Notes: generated from the letters alone by a model not told the origin. Shown: positions 17,406 to 27,060, counted from the first letter of the stretch. The stretch: DNA of 64,000 nucleotides from Actinomadura flavalba DSM 45200 (GCF_000374305.1 NZ_KB894095.1:124001-188000), one strand, 5' to 3'. Program-made: numbers and translations.

Positions 17406-20400
17406 GTGCCTGCCTCAGCTTCGCAGCCGCTGTACCAAGCGGTGGACGCCGCGTTGTACCGGGCGTCGGCCTTCTCCGGTGAACTGGCCCCGAGCTGGTG
17501 GCCTCGACTGTACGTAGAGGGAGGTGTCCAGGAGGCTTGCCGGTGGATTCGCGAGGTCTGGTCCGATGCGCGCGTCGCCGAGGCGGTGGCTGTCGCGAGT
17601 CCCCGTCTGGCAGTCCAAATCGAGCAGATTTGCGATGGGCGAGCCATGTCAACTTCCCGCGCCCGCAGCGTCGTCATGTCGCTGGCCCGGTACTTGGTGC
17701 GGATGAGCGCTCGGCCGACTCCGTTCGGGCTGTTCGCGGGGGTCGCGGTCCTGGAGTTCGGTGATCGGGTCGCGGTGTCCTGGGAGCCGCGCGGTCAGTC
17801 GGTCCGGACAAGGGCTCACGCCGTGTGGCTGGCCCGGTTGCTCGCGCGCCTGGAGTCCCACCCATCGGTGCTGTGCAACCTGGCCGTCACGACGAACGAT
17901 CTGGTGGTCGAAAGGGGCGACCGGCTCGTCATCCCCTGGCAACCGCACGCCACCGATCCCACCCGGCCCCCGGCGAAGCACGTTTCGCTCCGGTCGACGC
18001 CCGTCATCGGGTCGATAGTCGATGCCGCGCGCGCACCGGTGGTGTTCACCGATTTGGTCGGGACGCTCACGGCCCAGTTCCCGGACTTGCCTTCTGGCGC
18101 TGCCGAGGCGTTGCTGGCGCGTCTGGTCGGGATCGGTGCTCTGGTGACATCGTTGCGACCGCCGTCCACCAGCGGTGACGGTCTGGCCCACATCCTGGAG
18201 ACGTTCGCGGCGACAAAGGCCGCCTCGCCGCGCGACGCGTCGCCGTTCCTCACCGAGTTGGAGGACATCGCCGCGCTCCTGGCGGCGAACCACCCCAGCG
18301 CGGGCGTGCGCGCGCGGGAGCTGGTCGAGGTCGAACATCCGGTGGCGGTCGATCTTCGCCTAGGCGGTCGTCTGGTCCTTCCGTCGGCCGTCACCGCCGA
18401 AGCGTCGGCCGCTGCCGACGCGCTGATGCGGCTGACGCCCCATCCCTTCGGCGTCCCCGGATGGCAGGCCTATCACGAGGCGTTCCTTGCTCGTTTCGGA
18501 GCGCACGCGCTCGTACCGGTGGCCGCACTCGTGGACCCGGTCGCCGGGCTCGGCTACCCGGCTCACTTCGCCGAGCCCGCCGCCGAACTGCCGCCTGAGC
18601 TGACGGTTCGAGACGCGCAACTGCTTCGTCTGGCGCAACGTGCCGCGCTGGACGGTGCCGACGAGATGGTCCTGCGCCAGGAGGACATCGACGATCTGCA
18701 GGGAGACGCTTCGACGTTCGACCGTGGTGAAGTTCGTGTGCCGCCGCATCTGGAGATCTGTGCGCAGCTGTGGGCATCGTCGCCGGAAGCGGTCGCGGCG
18801 GGCGACTTCCGGCTCGTGCTGTCGTCGATCAGCCGCACCGGCATCGCCCTGGCCGGCCGCTTCACCGATCTCCTGCCCGAATCCGAGCAGCAGCGGCGGC
18901 GGATCTACGCTCAGCTGCCGACCAGTGTGCAGGGCGCGCTGGCCGCCCAGCTCTCGTTCCCGCCGATTCACGCTCACCTGGAGAACGTGGTTCGCGCGCC
19001 GCAACTTCTTCCGACCCTGGTCACCCTGGCCGAGCATCGGGCGCCGGCAGCCGACCGAATCACGTTGGACGACCTTGCTGTCACCGCCGACAAGAACGGC
19101 ATGTACCTGGTCTCGCAGTCACGTGGACGCGTGGTGGAGCCGGTTCTCGTCAACGCCGCCGCCCGCCGCGTCATGCCGCCGATGGCCCGGTTGCTGTTCG
19201 AGCTGCCCCGTGCTCGCAGCGCCGCTTGCTCACCGTTCGCGTGGGGCGCCGCGCGCTGCCTGCCGTTCCTGCCACGGGTCGTCTACGGCCGGACCGTGCT
19301 GGCGATGGCGCGATGGTCGCTGCCCGCGCGAGACCTTCCCGATCCGAACCTGACCGATCGGGCGTGGCGAGACCAGTTCGACGTCCTGCGCGCGAAGGTC
19401 GCACTCCCCGATACGGTCAGCGTGGGCGACTCGGACCTACGGCTGCGGCTCCGGCTGGACGAGCCGATGGACCTCGCTCTCCTGCGCGATCACCTGGACA
19501 AGGCGCGGACGGCCGGCTCGACCGTGCTGATCTCGGAGGCCGGCACGGCCGCCGACCACGGCTGGTTCGACGGCCGCGCCCACGAGCTCATCGTGCCCGT
19601 CGCCGCGACCCGAGCCGCGGCCCCCGCGCCCCGCGCCGTAACCCGGCGCCCGACCCGGAGCGCGAACCGCAGTGTGCTGCCCGGAACAGGGACCATCGCC
19701 TTCGCCAAGCTCTACAGCGACCCCCAGCTCTTCGACCTCATCCTCACCGAACACCTGCCCGTGCTGCTGGAGGCATGGACGGCATCACCGACCTGGTGGT
19801 TCGTCCGCTACCGTGACCCATCGCCCCACCTGCGGCTTCGCCTGCATCTCGCCGACCAGGACCACCAAGGGCTGGCCTACACCCGCATCGGTGCTTGGGC
19901 CGAGCAACTGCGCGCCCGTGGACTGCTCAGCCGACTGGTCTTCGACACGCATGTCGCCGAAACCACGCGATACGGCGACGGCGCGGCGCAGCGAGCCGCC
20001 GAAGCGTTGTTCGCCGCCGACTCCAACGCCGTCCACGCCCAGCTCACGACTCAGCGCGCCGACCGCGCCCTTGCGCCGTTGGCGTTGACCGCTGCTGGAC
20101 GCCTCGATCTCGCCACGGCCCTCACCGGCGGCAGCTCGGCGGGAGCACGGTGGCTGATCGACCATCCACCCGCACCTTCCACGTGTCCGATGGACCGCGC
20201 AACCGCCCGCCGAGCCCAGGAACTCACCGAACCGGACTCAGTCCTCGCTCTGCCCGGAGGGCAGAACATTCTGCGCGCCTGGGAGACGCGCCGTGCCGCC
20301 GCAGACGCGTACCGCCGGTTGTGGACGTCGGCCTGCCTGGAAGCCGACACGGTGATCGGTTCGCTGCTGCACATGAACCACGTCCGCAGCGTCGGCCTCG

Positions 20401-20483
20401 ACCCAGAGCGTGAGCACGCCTGCCAACGGCTCGCGCGCTCGGCAGCCCTCGCGCGCGTTCGCCGGCAAGAAGCCGTCCGATGA
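17406..20483 (+). CDS. lanB: Lantibiotic dehydratase LanB (FxLD system)
   Basis: A 1,025-residue full-length class I lanthipeptide dehydratase. LanB enzymes use glutamyl-tRNA to glutamylate Ser/Thr of the precursor and then eliminate glutamate to give dehydroalanine or dehydrobutyrine. The N-terminal glutamylation region includes RPTPFGLFAGV (about 101-111); the C-terminal elimination domain (SpaB_C-like) begins about residue 757 with TIAFAKLYSDPQLFD and WWFVRYRDPSPHLRLRL. It starts at GTG 17406 behind a GCGAGGAGAACC site, 80 bases after the precursor, and overlaps lanC by 4 bases. The domain fold is complete, with no frameshift. Confidence 0.93.
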   Translation: MPASASQPLYQAVDAALYRASAFSGELAPSWWPRLYVEGGVQEACRWIREVWSDARVAEAVAVASPRLAVQIEQICDGRAMSTSRARSVVMSLARYLVRMSARPTPFGLFAGVAVLEFGDRVAVSWEPRGQSVRTRAHAVWLARLLARLESHPSVLCNLAVTTNDLVVERGDRLVIPWQPHATDPTRPPAKHVSLRSTPVIGSIVDAARAPVVFTDLVGTLTAQFPDLPSGAAEALLARLVGIGALVTSLRPPSTSGDGLAHILETFAATKAASPRDASPFLTELEDIAALLAANHPSAGVRARELVEVEHPVAVDLRLGGRLVLPSAVTAEASAAADALMRLTPHPFGVPGWQAYHEAFLARFGAHALVPVAALVDPVAGLGYPAHFAEPAAELPPELTVRDAQLLRLAQRAALDGADEMVLRQEDIDDLQGDASTFDRGEVRVPPHLEICAQLWASSPEAVAAGDFRLVLSSISRTGIALAGRFTDLLPESEQQRRRIYAQLPTSVQGALAAQLSFPPIHAHLENVVRAPQLLPTLVTLAEHRAPAADRITLDDLAVTADKNGMYLVSQSRGRVVEPVLVNAAARRVMPPMARLLFELPRARSAACSPFAWGAARCLPFLPRVVYGRTVLAMARWSLPARDLPDPNLTDRAWRDQFDVLRAKVALPDTVSVGDSDLRLRLRLDEPMDLALLRDHLDKARTAGSTVLISEAGTAADHGWFDGRAHELIVPVAATRAAAPAPRAVTRRPTRSANRSVLPGTGTIAFAKLYSDPQLFDLILTEHLPVLLEAWTASPTWWFVRYRDPSPHLRLRLHLADQDHQGLAYTRIGAWAEQLRARGLLSRLVFDTHVAETTRYGDGAAQRAAEALFAADSNAVHAQLTTQRADRALAPLALTAAGRLDLATALTGGSSAGARWLIDHPPAPSTCPMDRATARRAQELTEPDSVLALPGGQNILRAWETRRAAADAYRRLWTSACLEADTVIGSLLHMNHVRSVGLDPEREHACQRLARSAALARVRRQEAVR

Positions 20484-21751
20484 TGGGTGACTCCATCGAC
20501 CAAACTCACCTCGCCTCTGTGGCCGCTGCCCTGGCCGACGCCCTGGCCGTTCCGCCACCCCAACCGGCTCACGCCGACCACACGCCGAGCAGCCCGCGCT
20601 GGGACGGCCAGTCCCTGTCCAGCGGTCACCTCGGGGTGACGCTGCTGCACGCACTGCGGGCGCGCGACGGGTCGGCAGGCTGGGAGCGGCCCGCGAGGTG
20701 GTTCGCCGCCGCCGTCCGCGAACCGATCGCCGCAGCCGGCGGAGCCGGTCTCTGGCACGGAGCACCGGCGCTCGCGTTCACGCTACGCGCCGCCCGACTG
20801 CCCGGAAGTGAACCGCTGCTGGCCCACCTCGATGCCGTCGTCGCTGCCATGGTGACGCGCCAGATCGAGGCGGCCGAACGCCGGATCGCCGCGCGGCAAC
20901 GGCCTGAACCGGGCGAATACGATCTCGTCCGCGGGCTGACCGGCCTCGGCGTCCATCTCCTCACCGGCGATCCGGCCAGTCCGCACTTGCGCGCCGTCCT
21001 CTCCTACCTCGTCGACCTCACCGTCCCGGTCCCCGCCGACGACGAACCCTCCAGCGACGTCCCCGGATGGTGGACCCGCTACATCCCTCACGGGAAGACG
21101 GCGCGCGACTACGGTGAGGGGCACTCCGACAACGGCATGGCGCACGGCATCACCGGGCCCTTGGCGTTCCTCGCGTTGGCGCATCGCGCCGGTATCACCG
21201 TTCCCGGGCAGCGCGCGGCCATCACCGCGATCTGGTCCTGGCTGGAGCGCTGGCAGCAATTCGGCACGGCAGGACCCTGGTGGCCCGAACGCGTCACCTT
21301 CGGCGAGTACAGCACCGGCCACGTCCATCAAACTGGTCCGGCGCGGCCGTCCTGGTGCTACGGGACGCCCGGTATCACCCGTTCGCTTCAACTGGGCGCC
21401 CGAGTCCTCAATGACCGCAGTCGTCAAGTCTTCGCAGAGCATGCGCTCCTGGCCTGCGTCTCCGACCCCGTCCAGATGGGGTGGCTCAACGATCCGGCCC
21501 TATGCCACGGCTGGGCCGGGACGCTCGCCACCGTGGCCGCCACCGCCGCCGACGCCACCACCGCCGACCTCACCGAGCAGCTACCCCGACTCACCGAACA
21601 CCTGCTGCACGCGCTGGACACAACCCCCAGACAGCGTCCGGGCCTGCTCGACGGAACGGCAGGACCCGCACTGGTCCTACACAGCCTGAGCACCGGCGGC
21701 CTCACCGACTGGACGAACAGCCTCTTGATCACCGGAGGCGTCGCGCCATGA
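20480..21751 (+). CDS. lanC: Lanthionine synthetase C-like cyclase LanC
   Basis: A 423-residue cyclase that joins cysteine thiols to dehydrated residues to make (methyl)lanthionine rings. The zinc site is visible as WCYGTPG (Cys near 292) and CHGWAG (Cys near 341 and the next His). The family motif NGMAHGITGPLAFLALAH lies near 215-232. The gene overlaps lanB at ATGA (20480) and the following methyltransferase gene at ATGA (21748), so the three are translationally coupled. An alternative start is the ATG at 20483. Confidence 0.92.
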   Translation: MMGDSIDQTHLASVAAALADALAVPPPQPAHADHTPSSPRWDGQSLSSGHLGVTLLHALRARDGSAGWERPARWFAAAVREPIAAAGGAGLWHGAPALAFTLRAARLPGSEPLLAHLDAVVAAMVTRQIEAAERRIAARQRPEPGEYDLVRGLTGLGVHLLTGDPASPHLRAVLSYLVDLTVPVPADDEPSSDVPGWWTRYIPHGKTARDYGEGHSDNGMAHGITGPLAFLALAHRAGITVPGQRAAITAIWSWLERWQQFGTAGPWWPERVTFGEYSTGHVHQTGPARPSWCYGTPGITRSLQLGARVLNDRSRQVFAEHALLACVSDPVQMGWLNDPALCHGWAGTLATVAATAADATTADLTEQLPRLTEHLLHALDTTPRQRPGLLDGTAGPALVLHSLSTGGLTDWTNSLLITGGVAP

Positions 21752-23796
21752 ACACTGTCAGCCCTCACTGGCGTGAGATCAGCGTCTGGTTCACCTCATG
21801 GCAGGCGGCGCAACATGCCGTAACCGGAACCCTGCGACCGGCGTTGCGCCATCAAGAGGCGGTCCGCTCGATCAACCGCTGGTGGTTCCTGCGCAAGGGA
21901 CGAGAATGGCGGGTGAGGTACGAGCCCGGAAGCTCGGCCGCAGAAGAAGCGACCGGAGCGCTCGACGAAACTCTCCAGGGACTTCTCAGCCAGGGCGGCT
22001 GCACGCATTGGGCCCACACCGTCTATGAACCACCGACCGCAGCTTTCGGCGGACCGCTCGGCCTGGACACCGCACACCGCCTCTTCCACACCGACAGCCG
22101 CCACGTCCTGGATCACCTGGCCACCGGCGCGGGACACCGACGCGAGCTCGGCGTCCTGCTCGCCACCGCGATGCTGCGCGCCGCGAGCCGCGACTGGTAC
22201 GACCAAGGACACGTCTGGGACGTCCTTGCCCAGCACCGCACCGCACCCGCCGCACCATCCGGCACCGACCAGGTGCGCGTCCTTCTCACCGCCGACCCCG
22301 TACCGAGCAGCCTCGGCGTCAAGCCGGAATGGTTCAGCGCTTTCGAGCGCGCCGGAGCCGAGCACTTCGACCTCGACCGGCGGGGAAAGACCACCCGTGG
22401 CCTGAACGCCGTACTCGCCCACCACATCCTGTACGCCTGGAACCGCCTAGGTCTCAGCGAGCCCATCCAAGGAGCCCTAGCCCACACCGCCGCGCACGTC
22501 ATCTTCCACGACCACCGGTCAGCGGCCGTCTCTAACACCGCGTCTCGCAAGCCGCAGACGGCTAACGTCGACGCGGTGACCACAGACACCGCAGGCACCC
22601 TCGCCCTTGACCCCGTCGCGCTCCGCAACGCGCTGGCCGACCGCATCCTCAGCCTCGGCACGTTCCGCACCGCCGCCGTCGAGGACGCCTTCCGCACCGT
22701 CCCGCGCGAGGTGTTCCTGCCCGGCGTCGAACTGACCGACGCCTACGCCCCCAAGGTCGTGGTCACCCAGCGCGCCGCCGACGGCACCGCCGTCTCCTCG
22801 GCCTCCTCACCCAACATCGTCGCCGGTCAGGCCGAAGACCTCGACATCCGCCCCGGCCACACCATTCTGGAGATCGGCGCCGCGACCGGCATCAACGCCG
22901 CGCTCCTCGCCGAGATCACCGGACCGGGCGGCCGCGTCGTCACCATCGAGATCGACCAGGACCTCACCGACGGAGCCCGCACCGCACTCGACAACGCCGG
23001 CTACACCTCGGTCGCCACCGTCTGCGGCGACGGCGCCGCCGGATGGGCCAAGGCCGCACCCTACGACCGGATCATCGTCACCGCCGGAGCCTGGGACATC
23101 CCGAGCCCCTGGTGGGACCAGCTCGCACCAGGCGGACGGATCGTCGTGCCCGTCCGCCTGCACGGCAGCGGCCTCACCCGATCGCTCGCCCTCGACCTGC
23201 AACCGACCGGCGAACTCCTCGGCAGCCACACCCGCGTCTGCGGCTTCGTCCCCATGCGCGGCACCACCCAAGCCGACTCCACCACCACCATCGCCCTCAC
23301 CGACCAGATCGTCCTCAACACCGCCACCGTCGACGACCCCGACCAGGCCGCCCTGACCGACGGGTTCGCCGCCCGCACCCAAACGCACTGGACCGGCATC
23401 CGCGTCACCGACCACGAACCCGTCGAGCACCTCGACCTGTGGCTGGCCACCACCAGCCCCGGCTTCGCCCGCCTGTCGGTCAACGCCCAAGCCCGCACGT
23501 CCGGCATCGCCGATCCCGCCCTGCGCTGGGCCGGTGCCACCCTCTTCGACGGCGGCACCCTCGCCTACCTCACCGCACGACCCCACGGCCCCATCTCCCG
23601 CGAAATCGGCATCACCACCCACGGACCCGACAGCCACCGCCTCACCACACGACTCCTCGAACTGCTGCAGGAATGGAACCACACCCGGCCCACCCGGCCC
23701 CTCATCACCGCGCACCGCGCCGACACTCCCGACGACCGACTCGGCACCGGCGTCCGGATCGACCGCCCCGACACCCGCTTCACCATCGCCTGGTAG
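21748..23796 (+). CDS. SpaB_C-like domain fused to protein-isoaspartate O-methyltransferase, FxLD system
   Basis: A 682-residue two-part protein. Residues ~1-165 resemble the thiopeptide-type/SpaB_C domain (WREISVWFTSWQAAQHAV, RSINRWWFLRKG). Residues ~285-480 form a PCMT methyltransferase: FRTVPREVFLPG, then the SAM loop ILEIGAATGINAALLA near 372-387. PCMT homologues in FxLD lanthipeptide clusters are known to methylate an Asp side chain of the modified peptide; the ester collapses to succinimide and opens to isoaspartate. The last ~200 residues are specific to this family. ATG 21748 overlaps the lanC stop and has GGAGG 9 bases upstream. The fused SpaB_C-like unit duplicates a domain already in LanB and may guide substrate binding. 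Confidence 0.92.
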   Translation: MNTVSPHWREISVWFTSWQAAQHAVTGTLRPALRHQEAVRSINRWWFLRKGREWRVRYEPGSSAAEEATGALDETLQGLLSQGGCTHWAHTVYEPPTAAFGGPLGLDTAHRLFHTDSRHVLDHLATGAGHRRELGVLLATAMLRAASRDWYDQGHVWDVLAQHRTAPAAPSGTDQVRVLLTADPVPSSLGVKPEWFSAFERAGAEHFDLDRRGKTTRGLNAVLAHHILYAWNRLGLSEPIQGALAHTAAHVIFHDHRSAAVSNTASRKPQTANVDAVTTDTAGTLALDPVALRNALADRILSLGTFRTAAVEDAFRTVPREVFLPGVELTDAYAPKVVVTQRAADGTAVSSASSPNIVAGQAEDLDIRPGHTILEIGAATGINAALLAEITGPGGRVVTIEIDQDLTDGARTALDNAGYTSVATVCGDGAAGWAKAAPYDRIIVTAGAWDIPSPWWDQLAPGGRIVVPVRLHGSGLTRSLALDLQPTGELLGSHTRVCGFVPMRGTTQADSTTTIALTDQIVLNTATVDDPDQAALTDGFAARTQTHWTGIRVTDHEPVEHLDLWLATTSPGFARLSVNAQARTSGIADPALRWAGATLFDGGTLAYLTARPHGPISREIGITTHGPDSHRLTTRLLELLQEWNHTRPTRPLITAHRADTPDDRLGTGVRIDRPDTRFTIAW

Positions 23797-23816
23797 CCCC
23801 GCCGGAGGAAGCGCCG

Positions 23817-25065
23817 ATGGACGCCCCAACCCCCGCCACGCCATCGCGTCTCACCGAAACGATCGCGCGCCGCTTCCCGTTCGTCGCGCGTCCCGGGGTC
23901 ATCTCGCGCCCGCTACCGGTCCGGATCGCCCAGATCGAGACCCGAGCCGAACAAGCGCGCCACGGCGGCGCGGACAGCGTGCTCCGCGCCGCCCAAGCCC
24001 TCAACCTCGCCGCCCTCCTGGCCAGCGACTACGGCGACACCGACCTCGCGCGCACCCTGTGCATGCAGCAGTTCGAGCTGTTCCACGCGTCGCGTCCGCA
24101 CCGTCTCGACACCGCCAAGCTCGCGCTCCAACCCCTCATCAACCTCGCACGCCTGCACACCCGCGCAGGTGACGGTGCCAGCGCCTACACCCCTCCTGAT
24201 CGACCTGATCGCAGCCATCAACGGACGCACCTGCCTCACGGTCGAGGGCACGGCCATCGACCTGTCGGACCTCGTTCACCCGGACGCTCAGCAAACGACC
24301 AGTTCACGGCTGCGGACGAACCTTCTCGTCGATGGCCTCCGCGCCCTGGCCCGCGCCGGCCTATGGGAACACGCCCTCACCACCGCCGAACGACTCGGCG
24401 GCATCGACGACCACCTCACCGAAGGCCGCCAACTCGCCGCCCTCGCGCACGCCTTCGGCGACCGCCACACCGAGGCGACCGACCTCATCAACACCAGCGT
24501 CCTCACCCAGCCGTGGGACGAAACGGTCGCAGCCTGCTTGTCCGTTCTATGCGCGAATATCGCCGGACGGCCAGCCCACCGACCCGCACGCACGATGACC
24601 AACTGCTTCCTCACGATTCCTCAAGAACTGAATCTCGTCACCACAGCAACCAAGCTCGGGCTTACGGTCCTAGACCTCACCGTCGACACCGCCCTCGACA
24701 CCACCGAAATCGTGCGCCGACTCGTTCAAGACGCGACGGCTCCCGGCGGCGGGCACGCCGCCCACGAACGCCTCCGACACGCTGTCTCAACGCAGCTGAC
24801 ACCAGCTCAACACGATCAACTCACACAGGCGTCGCACCACACGATGCTCAACCAAGGCGACCTTGATCGCCAGCGCGCTCGACTCCACACCGCCGTCACG
24901 ACGAGCACCTCGATCCTCGCCCAGCTCTCCCAGAGGCATCTTCGCCGAGGAGCGCCTGCGGGACCTACAGAGGGGACGGTCACCCCATCATTGGAGTCAG
25001 TGCTGAGTAACTCGGTGTGTCCTGTCGGCCCCGGGTGTCGCCACCTAGATCGGAGACCGTCGTGA
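23817..25065 (+). pseudogene. Helical accessory protein of the lanthipeptide cluster, frameshifted
   Basis: ATG 23817 follows a GGAGGAA site by 6 bases and opens a helical, TPR-like protein (RIAQIETRAEQARHGGADS, LNLAALLASDYGDTDLARTL). At codon ~125 the frame leaves RLHTRAGDGASAYT and runs into Pro/Arg-rich nonsense, while the next frame continues LLIDLIAAINGRTCLTVEG and a long helical region to 25065. Skipping one C in the run 24190-24193 joins them as SAYT-LLIDLIAAI, giving ~415 residues. I see no enzyme motif; position directly behind the methyltransferase suggests a cluster-specific role. Whether the shift is real or an assembly indel is undecided. Confidence 0.65.
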
Positions 25066-26324
25066 AGAATCGCGTGTTGTGGCGAGTCGTCGACAAAGAC
25101 AGTGGTGCCGAGGCTGTCGTCAGTACGGCTGCCGAGGCGGTCGCGTTCATCAATAGCCGGTTCGACACCGATGAGGACGACGAGCCGTTCGGCTTCACCG
25201 AGGTCGGTTCCTTCGTCCCGAAGCCGCTCGGCGTCATCACCGCGTGGGCGGCCGAACAGGACGACGGGCGGACCGATGGGCGAACTGCACCGATCACGAT
25301 CAGGCCGGTAATGACTGACGGCGCCATCGACACGTGCGATGACGTCGTGCTCTGGGGCGACGTGCAAGTCACGTGGGACCACGACGTGTACGCCGTCAAC
25401 GGGCCGGACGACTTCGAGTACAACGTCGCGGGCAGCGCAGCCGAGCTCAACGAGATCCTCGACGAGTACGCCACCGACTACGAATACGTCGAACCTGAAA
25501 GGTCCGACAGCCACGCGCGACCGAACCAGCGAGAGTTGATCCGGTACGGCGCCCAGGAGTGCGCCAGCCGGTTCGGACACCTTGACGACGACGCTCTGCT
25601 GTGGCTCGCCGCCACCCGGATCACGCTCGGCCTGTGGCGCAACACGCCTGTCGAGAACTGGCATGCCGGTAGGAGCCCGCTGCACGACGGCATGATGATG
25701 CGGACCAACGCGGCGACCACCCGGCTCGTACGCTCGATGCTGTCGTTCGACCATGTCGACTGGGTCGCTGTCGGACTCGCGATCGTCAACCCGTCTCGGG
25801 TTCTGCCGACTGGACAATCCGTGCTCGAACTCGGGTTGGCCTGCCACAACCCTGACGACCCGGCACACGAGGATGATCCGCGCGACGACCTTGCGGAAAT
25901 GGCACAGGACGCGATCGATTGGGGCCGTGCGTACCGCCTCCACGAGCGGGAGTTCGGCCTGCGGACCCTGATCGAATCCATCTGCGCGTTCGACAACGGC
26001 TGGTTCGGCGCACCTAGCTGGGAGCGCACCGTCGATCGGTTCGTTGCCGCAGTCGACGACCGCGAGCACGGACACTGGCGCGTGCACCGGGACAGGCCTG
26101 GGTTCGACGAGTGGTTCACCAGCCGTCCTGCCGACATCGCGGACCACGCCGAACTGCGTCGGCTCCTGCTCGCAGGGCCGGACCTGCTGTCCGAAGCAGC
26201 TACCGAATGGTGCGTGGCAGGTGGCATCGGCTATGTCTGTCGGGACGACCATGCGAACGGCTGCGAGTTGTGCGGTGTCCCGCCAGCGAAAGAGCCGTCG
26301 CTTAGACCGTGTCTTGATCGGTGA
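25062..26324 (+). CDS. Hypothetical protein, 420 residues
   Basis: A 420-residue acidic, soluble protein with no family I recognise. The N-terminal ~155 residues (WRVVDKDSGAEAVVSTAAEA, DEPFGFTEVGSFVPKPLGV) look like a small immunity- or SMI1-type domain, but this is a weak impression. The C-terminal part is helical (ALLWLAATRITLGLWRN, LVRSMLSFDHVDWVAVGLA) and ends with a Cys-rich GYVCRDDHANGCELCGVP. GTG 25062 has GGAGA upstream and overlaps the stop of the preceding gene (GTGA). It converges on the small leftward gene at 26302-26835, overlapping it by 23 bases. An immunity or regulatory role for the lanthipeptide cluster is possible, unproven. Confidence 0.7.
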   Translation: MKNRVLWRVVDKDSGAEAVVSTAAEAVAFINSRFDTDEDDEPFGFTEVGSFVPKPLGVITAWAAEQDDGRTDGRTAPITIRPVMTDGAIDTCDDVVLWGDVQVTWDHDVYAVNGPDDFEYNVAGSAAELNEILDEYATDYEYVEPERSDSHARPNQRELIRYGAQECASRFGHLDDDALLWLAATRITLGLWRNTPVENWHAGRSPLHDGMMMRTNAATTRLVRSMLSFDHVDWVAVGLAIVNPSRVLPTGQSVLELGLACHNPDDPAHEDDPRDDLAEMAQDAIDWGRAYRLHEREFGLRTLIESICAFDNGWFGAPSWERTVDRFVAAVDDREHGHWRVHRDRPGFDEWFTSRPADIADHAELRRLLLAGPDLLSEAATEWCVAGGIGYVCRDDHANGCELCGVPPAKEPSLRPCLDR

Positions 26325-26835
26325 TGTCTCGTTGAGCCAGCCGGGGTGAGCTTTGAGGAACGGCTGGTACCGGACGAGTTGTGGGAGATGTTCCAGCGGG
26401 TGGCTCCACCCGCGCCGACGCGGCCGCAGGGTGGGAACGGCGGCGTGGACTCGCGGCATCGCCTTGCGGCCCGGCCTGCTCGGTGATCGCCGCCGACGCG
26501 TGGTCGTTGGCCAGCGCTCGGACCTGCGGGATCGACAGTCCGCACATCTCGGCGATCTCGGCGTTGGTGTACTCCAGTGCGCGAAGCGCCTGCACCGCCC
26601 GCGCTCGCACCGTGTCGAGTTCCTGCGTCCTGGTCTCGGCGTCAGCGATGACGCGCTCTGCCCGGCGTCGGGCGTCGTCGCGGATGTCCTCTGCCGCGCT
26701 GGCGGCCTCGAAGTGATCGGCCAGCGCCTGCTCGGTCGCCTTCTCGCGGGCCAGGCGCGCGGCGACCCGTGCCGCCTGCGCCTCCCGCGCCTGCCGTAGT
26801 GCCGCTGCCCTGCTTCTGGTTGTTCGTGGCGCCAA
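26302..26835 (-). CDS. Small coiled-coil protein with C-terminal HTH-like segment
   Basis: A 177-residue protein from a TTG start with AGGAGG 7 bases upstream and a consensus promoter at 26868-26896. Residues ~10-80 are a charged Ala/Arg/Glu-rich coiled coil; ALEYTNAEIAEMCGLSIPQVRALAND (in parts, about 87-112) reads as a sigma-70-like helix-turn-helix; the tail is Pro/Ser-rich. It is divergent from the relaxase gene. A relaxosome accessory or regulatory protein is a fair guess from this position and shape. The strong TTG/RBS/promoter combination argues that this frame is real rather than a chance reading. Confidence 0.7.
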   Translation of the reverse strand: MAPRTTRSRAAALRQAREAQAARVAARLAREKATEQALADHFEAASAAEDIRDDARRRAERVIADAETRTQELDTVRARAVQALRALEYTNAEIAEMCGLSIPQVRALANDHASAAITEQAGPQGDAASPRRRSHPAAASARVEPPAGTSPTTRPVPAVPQSSPRLAQRDITDQDTV

Positions 26836-26867
26836 GCCACTCCCTCCTGTAGATGAATACCTTTTAA

Positions 26868-26896
26868 GTTATACTCACGTATATGAGGATTGTCAA
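26868..26896 (-). promoter_or_regulatory. Consensus sigma-70-type promoter
   Basis: On the minus strand TTGACA (26891-26896) and TATAAC (26868-26873) are separated by exactly 17 bases, in an AT-rich island. It points at the TTG start at 26835, leaving a short leader that holds AGGAGG. The spacer includes CTCACGTATATGAG, a near-palindrome that could be an operator. Confidence 0.75.
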
Positions 26897-27026
26897 GGCA
26901 TCGCCCGCCCAGGGCCGCCGTACCGTGCAGCGCTCACGCGCACGCTCGTCCTCACGCGCCTCCACGCGCTTCGTCTCGTCTCGCACCTCGTCGCGTGCCT
27001 TGACGTTCGTCCGCTCTCGCCCCGCA

Positions 27027-27060
27027 CCTGCCGTTCCGGCAGGCCTCCTTCCGGCAGGCT
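27027..27060. repeat. Hairpin and direct repeat upstream of the relaxase (oriT candidate)
   Basis: CCTGCCG-TTC-CGGCAGG forms a perfect hairpin at 27027-27043, and TTCCGGCAGGC is repeated just after it. It lies in the 472-base stretch 26836-27307 between the divergent coiled-coil gene and the relaxase gene; apart from the leftward promoter I see no gene there. MobF relaxases usually nick at a hairpin-containing oriT close to their gene, so this is the best candidate in view. Confidence 0.35.

Noticed and set aside
24816..26840. 674-codon minus-strand frame
   Set aside because: Antisense to the 420-residue gene and the lanthipeptide accessory gene; composition is that of a shadow frame.
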